Source: Omphiscola glabra
Taxonomy: Eukaryota > Mollusca > Gastropoda > Lymnaeidae
Length of the DNA: 64,000 nucleotides
Direction: 5' to 3'
Assembly (NCBI GenBank): GCA_964017045.1
Contig: OZ024801.1
Coordinates: forward strand, 33,281,257-33,345,256
Shown here: positions 53,109 through 64,000 of the stretch, in pieces
Layout of the letters: each line of letters opens with the position of its first letter
How positions within the stretch are numbered: the stretch's first letter is position 1
Made by a program: the position numbers and the translations under genes
Notes under the pieces: generated by a model
Databases searched by the model: none
What the model was told of the DNA's origin: nothing
Seen by the model: the letters and a program-made list of their open reading frames with translations, nothing else

Positions 53109-56100
53109 GGTGTAGACATGAATCTAAATTTGTAGTCATGAATCTAAATTTTTAGACATGAAATTAAAGTTGTAGACATGAATCTCAAGTTGTAGACATG
53201 AATCTAAAGTTGTAGACATGAATCTAAAGTTGTAGACATGAAACTAAAGTTGTAGACATGAAGATAATGTTGTAGACATGAATCTAATGTTGTAGACATG
53301 AATCTAAAGTTTTAGACATGAAACTAAAGTTGTAGACATGGATCTAAAGTTGTAGACATAAATCTAAAGTTGTAGATTAAAATCTAAAGTTGTAGACATG
53401 AATCAAAAGTTTTAGACACGAATCTAAAGTTGTAGACATGAATCTAAAGTTGTAGACATGAATTAAAAGTTGTTGACATGAATCTAATGTTGTAGACATG
53501 AATCTAAAGTTGTAGACATGAATTAAAAGTTGTTGACATGAATTAAAAGTTGTAGACATGAATCTAAAGTTGTAGACATGAATCTAAAGTTGTAGACATG
53601 AATTAAAAGTTGTTGACATGAATTAAAAGTTGTAGACATGAATCTAAAGTTGTAGACATGAATTAAAGTTGTAGACATGAATCTAATGTTGTAGACATGA
53701 ATCTAAAGTTGTAAACATGAAACTAAAGTTGTAAACATGAAACTAAAGTTGTAGACATGGAGCTAAAGTTTGAGACATGGAACTAAAGTTTTAGACATGG
53801 AACTAAAGTTGTAGACATGAATCTAAAGTTGTAGACATGGAACTAAAGGTGTAGACATGAATCTAAAGTTGTAGACATGGAACTAAAGTTGTAGACATGG
53901 AACTAACGTTGTAGACAGGGAATTAAAGTTTTAGACATGAACTAAAGTTGTAGACATGAATCTAATGTTGTACACATGGAACTTAAGTTTTAGACATGAA
54001 TCTTAAGTTGTAGACATGGAACTAAAGTTGTAGACATGGAATTAAAGTTGTAGACATGAATCTAAAGTTGTAGACATTAATCTAAAGTTGTAGACATGAA
54101 ACAAAAGTTTTAGACATGGAACTAAAGTTGTAGACATGAATCTAAAGTTGCAGACATGGAACTAAAGTTGTAGACATTAATCTAAAGTTGTAGACATGGA
54201 AATAAAGTTGTAGACATGAATCTAAAGTTGTAGACATTAATCTAAAGTTGTAGACATGAAAGTAAAGTTTTAGACATGGAACTAAAGTTGTAGACATGAA
54301 ACTAAAGTTTTAGACATTGAACTAAAGTTGTAGACATGGAACTAAAGTTGTAGACATGCAACTAAAGTTTTAGACATGAACCAAAGTTTTAGACATGGAA
54401 CTAAAGTTGTAGACATTGAACTAAAGTTGTAGACATGCAACTAAAGTTTTAGACATGAAACTAAAGTTTTAGACATGGGACTAACCTTGTAGACATGGAA
54501 CTAAAGTTGTAGACATGAATCTAAAGTTGCAGACATGGAACTAAAGTTTTAGACATGGAATTAAAGTTGTACACATGGAAATAAAGTTTTGGACATGAAA
54601 CTAAAGTTTTAGACATGGAACTAAAGTTGTAGACATGAAACTGAAGTTGTAGACATGGAACTAAAGTTGTAGACATGCAACTAAAGTTGTAGACATGAAA
54701 CTAAAGTTGTAGACATGGAACTAAAGTTTTAGACATGGAACTAAAGTTTTAGACATGGAACTAAAGTTGTAGACATGCAACTAAAGTTTTAGACATGATA
54801 CAAAGTTTTAGACATGGAACTAAAGTTGTAGACATGAATCTAAAGTTGTAGACATGGAACTAAAGTTGTAGACATGGAATTAAAGTTGTAGAGATGAATT
54901 TAAAGTTCTAGACATGGAACTAAAGTTGTAGACATGAAACTAATGTTGTAGACATGGAACTAAAGTTGTAGACATTGAACTAAAGTTTTAGACATGGAAC
55001 TAAAGTTTTAGACATGGAACTAAAGTTGTAGACATGGATCTAAAGTTGTAGACATGAATCCAAAGTTTTAGGCATGGAATTAAAGTTGTAGACATGCAAC
55101 TAAAGTTTTAGATATGATCTAAAGTTTTAGACATGGAACTAAAGTTGTAGACATGAATCTTAAGTTGTAGACATGGATCTAAAGTTGTAGACATGAATCC
55201 AAAGTTTTAGACATGGATCTAAAGTTGTAGACATGAATCCAAAGTTTTAGACATGGAACTAAAGTTGTAGACATGGAACTAAAGTTGTAGACATGAAACT
55301 AAAGTTGTAGACATGGAACTAAAGTTGTAGACATGGAACTAAAGTTTTAGACATGTTCCAAAGTTTTAAATATGGAACTAAAGTTGTAGACATGGAACTA
55401 AAGTTGTAGACATGGAACTAAAGTTGTAGACATGGAACTAAAGTTGTAGACATGGAACTAAAGTTGTAGACATGGAACTAAAGTTGTAGACATGCAACTA
55501 AAGTTTTAGACATGTTCCAAAGTTTTAAATATGGAACTAAAGTTGTAGACATGAATCTAAAGTTGTAGACATGGAACTAAAGTTGTAGACATGGAATTAA
55601 AGTTGTAGACATGGAACTAAAGTTGTAGACATGGAACTAAAGTTGTAGACATGAAACTAAAGTTTTTGACAAGGAAATAAAGTTGTAGACATGGAAGTAA
55701 AGTTGTAGACATGGAACTAAAGTTGTAGACATGGAACTAAAGTTGTAGACATGAAACTAAAGTTTTAGACATGGAACTACAGTTGTAGACATGGAACTAA
55801 AGTTGTAGACATGCAACTAAAGTTTTAGACATGAAACTAGAGTTTTAGACATGGGACTAACCTTGTAGACATGGAACTAAAGTTGTAGACATAAAACTAA
55901 AGTTGTAGACATGAAACTAAAGTCGTAGACATGGAACTAATGTTGTAGACATAGAACTAAAGTTGTAGACATGGAACTAAAGTTGTAGACATGGAACTAA
56001 AATTGTAGACATGGAACTAAAGTTGTACACATTGAACTAAAGTTTTAGACATGAAACTAAAGTTGTAGATATGAATCTAAAGTTGTTGACATGGAACTAA

Positions 56101-59100
56101 AGTTGTAGACATGGAACTAAAGTTGTATACATGAAACTAAAGTTGTAGACATGAAACTAAAGTTGTAGAAATGAATCTAATGTTGTAGACATGAATCTTC
56201 TAAAGTTGTAGACATGAATCTAAAGTTGTAGACATGAAACTAAAGTTGTAGACATGAAGATAATGTTGTAGACATGAATCTAATGTTGTAGACATGAATC
56301 TAAAGTTTTAGACATGAAACTAAAGTTGTAGACATAAATCTAAAATTTTAGACATGAAATTAAAGTTGTAGACATGAATCTAAAGTTGTAGAAATGAATC
56401 TAAAGTTATAGACATAAATCTAAAGTTGTAGATTAAAATCTAAAGTTGTAGACATGAATTAAAAATTTTAGACATTAATCTAAATTTGTAGACATGAATC
56501 TAAAGTTGTAGACATGAATTAAAATTTGACATGAATCTAATGTTGTAGACATGAATCTAAAGTTGTAGACATGAATTAAAAGTTGTTGACATGAAACTAA
56601 AGTTGTAGACATGAATCTAAAGTTGTAGACATGAATTAATGTTGTAGACATGAATCTAATGTTGTAGACATGAATCTAAAGTTGTAAACATGAAACTAAA
56701 GTTGTAAACATGAAACTAAAGTTGTAGACATGGAGCTAAAGTTTTAGACATGGAACTAAAGTTTTAGACATGGAACTAAAGTTGTAGACATGAATCTAAA
56801 GTCGTAGACATTGAACTAAAGATGTAGACATGAATCTAAAGTTGTAGACATGGAACTAAAGTTGTAGACATGGAACTAACGTTGTAGACATGGAATTAAA
56901 GTTTTAGACATGAACTAAAGTTGTAGACATGAATCTAATGTTGTACACATGGAACTTAAGTTGTAGACATGAATCTTAAGTTGTAGACATGGAACTAAAG
57001 TTGTAGACATGGAATTAAAGTTGTAGACATGAATCTAAAGTGGTAGACATTAATCTAAAGTTGTAGACATGAAACAAAAGTTTTAGACATGGAACTAAAG
57101 TTGTAGACATGAATCTAAAGTTGCAGACATGGAACTAAAGTTGTAGACATTAATCTAAAGTTGTAGACATGGAAATAAAGTTGTAGACATGAATCTAAAG
57201 TTGTAGACATTAATCTAAAGTTGTAGACATGAAAGTAAAGTTTTAGACATGGAACTAAAGTTGTAGACATGAAACTAAAGTTTTAGACATTGAACTAAAG
57301 TTGTAGACATGGAACTAAAGTTGTAGACATGCAACTAAAGTTTTAGACATGAAACTAAAGTTTTAGACATGGGACTAACCTTGTAGACATGGAACTAAAG
57401 TTGTAGACATGAATCTAAAGTTGCAGACATGGAACTAAAGTTTTAGACATGGAATTAAAGTTGTACACATGGAAATAAAGTTTTGGACATGAAACTAAAG
57501 TTTTAGACATGGAACTAAAGTTGTAGACATGGAACTAAAGTTGTAGACATGAAACTGAAGTTGTAGACATGGAACTAAAGTTGTAGACATGCAACTAAAG
57601 TTGTAGACATGAAACTAAAGTTGTAGACATGGAACTAAAGTTTTAGACATGGAACTAAAGTTTTAGACATGGAACTAAAGTTGTAGACATGCAACTAAAG
57701 TTTTAGACATGATACAAAGTTTTAGACATGGAACTAAAGTTGTAGACATGAATCTAAAGTTGTAGACATGGAACTAAAGTTGTAGACATGGAATTAAAGT
57801 TGTAGAAATGGAACTAAAGTTGTAGACATGGAATTAAAGTTGTAGAGATGAATTTAAAGTTCTAGACATGGAACTAAAGTTGTAGACATGAAACTAATGT
57901 TGTAGACATGGAACTAAAGTTGTAGACATTGAACTAAAGTTTTAGACATGGAACTAAAGTTTTAGACATGGAACTAAAGTTGTAGACATGGATCTAAAGT
58001 TGTAGACATGAATCCAAAGTTTTAGACATGGAATTAAAGTTGTAGACATGCAACTAAAGTTTTAGATATGATCTAAAGTTTTAGACATGGAACTAAAGTT
58101 GTAGACATGAATCTTAAGTTGTAGACATGGATCTAAAGTTGTAGACATGAATCCAAAGTTTTAGACATGGATCTAAAGTTGTAGACATGAATCCAAAGTT
58201 TTAGACATGGAACTAAAGTTGTAGACATGGAACTAAAGTTGTAGACATGAAACTAAAGTTGTAGACATGGAACTAAAGTTGTAGACATGGAACTAAAGTT
58301 GTAGACATGCAACTAAAGTTTTAGACATGTTCCAAAGTTTTAAATATGGAACTAAAGTTGTAGACATGAATCTAAAGTTGTAGACATGGAACTAAAGTTG
58401 TAGACATGGAATTAAAGTTGTAGACATGGAACTAAAGTTGTAGACATGGAATTTAAGTTGTAGACATGGAACTAAAGTTGTAGACATGAAACTAAAGTTT
58501 TTGACAAGGAAATAAAGTTGTAGACATGGAACTAAAGTTGTAGACATGGAACTAAAGTTGTAGACATGAAACTAAAGTTTTAGACATGGAACTACAGTTG
58601 TAGACATGGAACTAAAGTTGTAGACATAAAACTAAAGTTGTAGACATGAAACTAAAGTCGTAGACATGGAACTAATGTTGTAGACATAGAACTAAAGTTG
58701 TAGACATGGAACTAAAGTTGTAGACATGGAACTAAAATTGTAGACATGGAACTAAAGTTGTAGACATTGAACTAAAGTTTTAGACATGAAACTAAAGTTG
58801 TAGATATGAATCTAAAGTTGTTGACATGGAACTAAAGTTGTAGACATGGAACTAAAGTTGTATACATGAAACTAAAGTTGTAGACATGAAACTAAAGTTG
58901 TATACATGGAACTAAAGTTGTAGACTTTGAACTAAAGTTTTAGACATGATCCAAAGTTTTAGACATGGAACTAAAGTTGTAGACATGGAACTAAAGTTGT
59001 AGACATGCAACTAAAGTTGTAGACATGAAACTAAAGTTGTAGACATGAAAGTAAAGTTTTAGACATGGAACTAAAGTTGTAGACATGAATCTAAAGTTGC

Positions 59101-62100
59101 AGACATCGAACTAAAGTTTTAGACATGGAATTAAAGTTGTAGACATGGAACTAAAGTTGTAGACATGGAACTAACGTTGTAGACATGGAATTAAAGTTGT
59201 AGACATGAACTAAAGTTGTAGACATGAATCTAAAGTTGTACACATGGAACTAAAGTTGTAGACATGGAACTATAATTGTAGACATGGAACTAAAGTTGTA
59301 GACATGATCCAAAGTTTTAGACATGGAACTAAAGTTGTAGACATGAATCTAAAGTTGTAGACATGGAACTAAAGTTGTAGACATGGAACTAAAGTTGTAG
59401 ACATGGAACTAAAGTTTTAGACATGAAACTAAAGTTGTAGACATGGAACTAAAGTTGTATACATGGAACTAAAGTTGTAGACATGGAACTAAAGTTTTAG
59501 ACATGGAACTAAAGTTGTAGACATGGAACTAAAGTTTGGGACATGAAACTAAAGTTGTAGACATGGAACTAAAGTTGTATACATGGAACTAAAGTTTTAG
59601 ACATGGAACTAAAGTTGTAGACATGGAACTAAAGTTGTAGACATGCAACTAAAGTTGTAGACATGAAACTAAAGTTGTAGACATGAAAGTAAAGTTTTAG
59701 ACATGGAACTAAAGTTGTAGACATGAATCTAAAGTTGCAGACATGGAACTAAAGTTTTAGACATGGAATTAAAGTTGTAGACATGGAACTAAAGTTGTAG
59801 ACATGGAACTAACGTTGTAGACATGGAATTAAAGTTGTAGACATGAACTAAATTTGTAGACATGAATCTAAAGTTGTACACATGGAACTAAAGTTGTAGA
59901 CATGGAACTATAATTGTAGACATGGAACTAAAGTTGTAGACATGATCCAAAGTTTTAGACATGGAACTAAAGTTGTAGACATGAATCTAAAGTTGTAGAC
60001 ATGGAACTAAAGTTGTAGACATGGAACTAAAGTTGTAGACATGGAACTAAAGTTTTAGACATGAAACTAAAGTTGTAGACATGGAACTAAAGTTGTATAC
60101 ATGGAACTAAAGTTGTAGACATGGAACTAAAGTTTGGGACATGAAACTAAAGTTTTAGACATGGAACTAAAGTTGTAAACATGGAACTAAAGTTGTAGAC
60201 ATGGAACTAAAATTGTAGACATGGAACTAAAGTTGTAGACATGGAACTAAAGTTTTAGACATTGAACTAAAGTTGTAGACATGGAACTAAAGATTGGGAC
60301 ATAAAACTAAAGTTTCAGGCATGAAACTAAAGTTGTAGACATGGATCTAAAGTTCTAGACATGGAACTAAAGTTGTAGACATGGCACTAAAGTTTTAGAC
60401 ATGGAACTAAAGTTGTAGACATGCAACTAAAGTTGTAGACATGAAACTAAAGTTGTAGACATGAATCTAAAGTTGTAGACATGGAACTAAAGTTGTATAC
60501 ATGGAACTAAAGTTTTAGACATGGAAATAAAGTTTTAGACATGGAACTAAAGTTGTAGACATGCAACTAAAGTTTTAGACATGATCCAAAGTTTTAGATA
60601 TCGAACTAAAGTTGTAGACATGAATCTAAAGTTGTAGACTTTGAACTAAAGTTGTAGACATGGAAGTAAAGTTGTAGAGATGGAACTAAAGTTGTAGACA
60701 TGGAACTAAAGTTGTAGACATGAAACTAATGTTGTAGACATGGAACTAAAGTTGTAGACATAAAACTAAAGTTGTAGACATGAATCTAAAGTTGTAGACA
60801 TGGAACTAAAGTTGTATACATGGAACTAAAGTTTTAGACATGGAAATAAAGTTTTAGACATGGAACTAAAGTTGTAGACATGCAACTAAAGTTTTAGACA
60901 TGATCTAAAGTTTTAGACATGGAACTAAAGTTGTAGACATGAATCTAAAGTTGTAGACATGGAACTAAAGTTGTAGACATGCAACTAAAGTTTTAGACAT
61001 GATCTAAAGTTTTAGACATGGAACTAAAGTTGTAGACATGAATCTAAAGTTGTAGACATGAATCGAAAGTTTTAGACATGGAACTAAAGTTGTAGACATG
61101 CAACTAAAGTTGTAGACATGAAACTAAAATTGTAGACATGGAACTAATGTTGTAGACATGGAACTAAAGTTGTAGACATGCAACTAAAGTTTTAGACATG
61201 ATCCAAAGTTTTAAATATGGAACTAAAGTTGTAGACATGAATCTAAATTTGTCGACATGGAACTAAAGTTGTAGACATTGAACTAAAGTTGTAGACATGA
61301 AACTAATGTTGTAGACATGGAACTAAAGTTGTAGACATGAAACTAAAGTTGTAGACATGGAACTAAAGTTTTAGACATGGAACTAAAGTTTTAGACATGG
61401 AACTAAAGTTGTAGACATGCAACTTAAGTTTTAGACATGATCCAAACTTTTAGACATGGAACTAAAGTTGTAGACATGAATCTAAAGTTGTAGACATGAA
61501 TTAAAATTTGACATGAATCTAATGTTGTAGACATGAATCTAAAGTTGTAGACATGAATTAAAAGTTGTTGACATGAAACTAAAGTTGTAGACATGAATCT
61601 AAAGTTGTAGACATGAATTAATGTTGTAGACATGAATCTAATGTTGTAGACATGAATCTAAAGTTGTAAACATGAAACTAAAGTTGTAAACATGAAACTA
61701 AAGTTGTAGACATGGAGCTAAAGTTTTAGACATGGAACTAAAGTTTTAGACATGGAACTAAAGTTGTAGACATGAATCTAAAGTCGTAGACATTGAACTA
61801 AAGATGTAGACATGAATCTAAAGTTGTAGACATGGAACTAAAGTTGTAGACATGGAACTAACGTTGTAGACATGGAATTAAAGTTTTAGACATGAACTAA
61901 AGTTGTAGACATGAATCTAATGTTGTACACATGGAACTTAAGTTGTAGACATGAATCTTAAGTTGTAGACATGGAACTAAAGTTGTAGACATGGAATTAA
62001 AGTTGTAGACATGAATCTAAAGTGGTAGACATTAATCTAAAGTTGTAGACATGAAACAAAAGTTTTAGACATGGAACTAAAGTTGTAGACATGAATCTAA

Positions 62101-64000
62101 AGTTGCAGACATGGAACGAAAGTTGTAGACATTAATCTAAAGTTGTAGACATGGAAATAAAGTTGTAGACATGAATCTAAAGTTGTAGACATTAATCTAA
62201 AGTTGTAGACATGAAAGTAAAGTTTTAGACATGGAACTAAAGTTGTAGACATGAAACTAAAGTTTTAGACATTGAACTAAAGTTGTAGACATGGAACTAA
62301 AGTTGTAGACATGCAACTAAAGTTTTAGACATGAAACTAAAGTTTTAGACATGGGACTAACCTTGTAGACATGGAACTAAAGTTGTAGACATGAATCTAA
62401 AGTTGCAGACATGGAACTAAAGTTTTAGACATGCAACTAAAGTTGTAGACATGAAACTAAAGTTGTAGACATGGAACTAAAGTTTTAGACATGGAACTAA
62501 AGTTTTAGACATGGAACTAAAGTTGTAGACATGCAACTAAAGTTTTAGACATGATACAAAGTTTTAGACATGGAACTAAAGTTGTAGACATGAATCTAAA
62601 GTTGTAGACATGGAACTAAAGTTGTAGACATGGAATTAAAGTTGTAGAAATGGAACTAAAGTTGTAGACATGGAATTAAAGTTGTAGAGATGAATTTAAA
62701 GTTCTAGACATGGAACTAAAGTTGTAGACATGAAACTAATGTTGTAGACATGGAACTAAAGTTGTAGACATTGAACTAAAGTTTTAGACATGGAACTAAA
62801 GTTTTAGACATGGAACTAAAGTTGTAGACATGGATCTAAAGTTGTAGACATGAATCCAAAGTTTTAGACATGGAATTAAAGTTGTAGACATGCAACTAAA
62901 GTTTTAGATATGATCTAAAGTTTTAGACATGGAACTAAAGTTGTAGACATGAATCTTAAGTTGTAGACATGGATCTAAAGTTGTAGACATGAATCCAAAG
63001 TTTTAGACATGGATCTAAAGTTGTAGACATGAATCCAAAGTTTTAGACATGGAACTAAAGTTGTAGACATGGAACTAAAGTTGTAGACATGAAACTAAAG
63101 TTGTAGACATGGAACTAAAGTTGTAGACATGGAACTAAAGTTGTAGACATGCAACTAAAGTTTTAGACATGTTCCAAAGTTTTAAATATGGAACTAAAGT
63201 TGTAGACATGAATCTAAAGTTGTAGACATGGAACTAAAGTTGTAGACATGGAATTAAAGTTGTAGACATGGAACTAAAGTTGTAGACATGGAATTTAAGT
63301 TGTAGACATGGAACTAAAGTTGTAGACATGAAACTAAAGTTTTTGACAAGGAAATAAAGTTGTAGACATGGAACTAAAGTTGTAGACATGGAACTAAAGT
63401 TGTAGACATGAAACTAAAGTTTTAGACATGGAACTACAGTTGTAGACATGGAACTAAAGTTGTAGACATAAAACTAAAGTTGTAGACATGAAACTAAAGT
63501 CGTAGACATGGAACTAATGTTGTAGACATAGAACTAAAGTTGTAGACATGGAACTAAAGTTGTAGACATGGAACTAAAATTGTAGACATGGAACTAAAGT
63601 TGTAGACATTGAACTAAAGTTTTAGACATGAAACTAAAGTTGTAGATATGAATCTAAAGTTGTTGACATGGAACTAAAGTTGTAGACATGGAACTAAAGT
63701 TGTATACATGAAACTAAAGTTGTAGACATGAAACTAAAGTTGTATACATGGAACTAAAGTTGTAGACTTTGAACTAAAGTTTTAGACATGATCCAAAGTT
63801 TTAGACATGGAACTAAAGTTGTAGACATGGAACTAAAGTTGTAGACATGCAACTAAAGTTGTAGACATGAAACTAAAGTTGTAGACATGAAAGTAAAGTT
63901 TTAGACATGGAACTAAAGTTGTAGACATGAATCTAAAGTTGCAGACATCGAACTAAAGTTTTAGACATGGAATTAAAGTTGTAGACATGGAACTAAAGTT
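53109..64000. repeat. Satellite DNA, 20-bp monomer, about 545 copies, extends past the window
   Basis: Monomer AAAGTTGTAGACATGGAACT with AATCT, AAACT, CAACT and TTTTAG variants. Divergence among monomers is appreciable, but large blocks recur: 56516-59158 aligns to 61498-64000 at an offset of 4982, falling to 4842 after loss of seven monomers near 62430. Parts of 53.7-55.5 kb recur at 56.7-58.3 kb. A further block near 58.97-59.28 kb recurs 638 bp later. No sequence other than satellite is seen in this 10.9 kb. Confidence 0.98.

Noticed and set aside
53377..53559. Short minus frames in the 20-bp satellite
   Set aside because: Frames of 60-69 codons through the satellite, with no unique sequence.

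Overview
This window looks like non-coding, repeat-dominated nuclear DNA from an animal, most likely a mollusc and quite possibly a gastropod. That reading rests on dense minisatellites and satellite DNA, several hAT-type transposons and MITEs with exact 8-bp target-site duplications, 3' ends of LINE retrotransposons, two solo-LTR-like elements, microsatellites, and the absence of any compact prokaryotic gene organisation. Elements with the architecture of SPIN-type hAT transposons are present. The taxon is inferred, not proven. No complete host gene can be supported. Almost every long open frame is a by-product of a tandem repeat whose period is a multiple of three, or whose unit lacks stops.

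Layout. 1-5.5 kb: fragments of a dispersed repeat (called DR-A here), a LINE reverse-transcriptase tail nested in one DR-A copy, a 41-bp array, a 36-bp array (2.75-3.77 kb), a 23-bp array and a SPIN-like element. 5.76-7.54 kb: a LINE 3' fragment split by a hAT element with terminal inverted repeats and an 8-bp duplication; an uninterrupted paralogue of the target lies at 41.2 kb. 7.55-15.5 kb: DR-A, a 22-bp array, a MITE, a foldback element, 38-bp and 37-bp arrays, a SPIN-like element and one candidate host exon. 15.5-17.9 kb: three successive arrays (23, 18 and 18 bp); the last has 52 copies with no difference I can see. 18.5-20.1 kb: a hAT transposase fragment bounded by 65-bp direct repeats, next to a solo LTR. 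20.3-29.4 kb: more MITEs, a SPIN copy, a LINE tail inside an AT-rich array, promoter-like motif clusters and low-complexity DNA. 29.6-31 kb: a solo LTR that split a 17-bp/51-bp minisatellite. 32-42.7 kb: a 53-bp array derived from DR-A, further DR-A copies, MITEs and minisatellites. 42.8-49.4 kb: a MITE, a 58-bp array with an 8-unit block duplication, a LINE tail and a 23-bp array. 53.1-64 kb: one 20-bp satellite of about 545 units that runs off the window and carries multi-kilobase block duplications.

No genes act together here. The organising principle is transposons inserting into, seeding and being broken up by tandem repeats. The hAT transposase copies are defective, the LINEs are 5'-truncated and the LTRs are solitary, so nothing visible is autonomous. 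Three short segments (minus-strand exon 13303-13406, minus-strand leader exon near 31538-31612, plus-strand signal-peptide-like exon 46381-46455) are the only weak hints of host genes.
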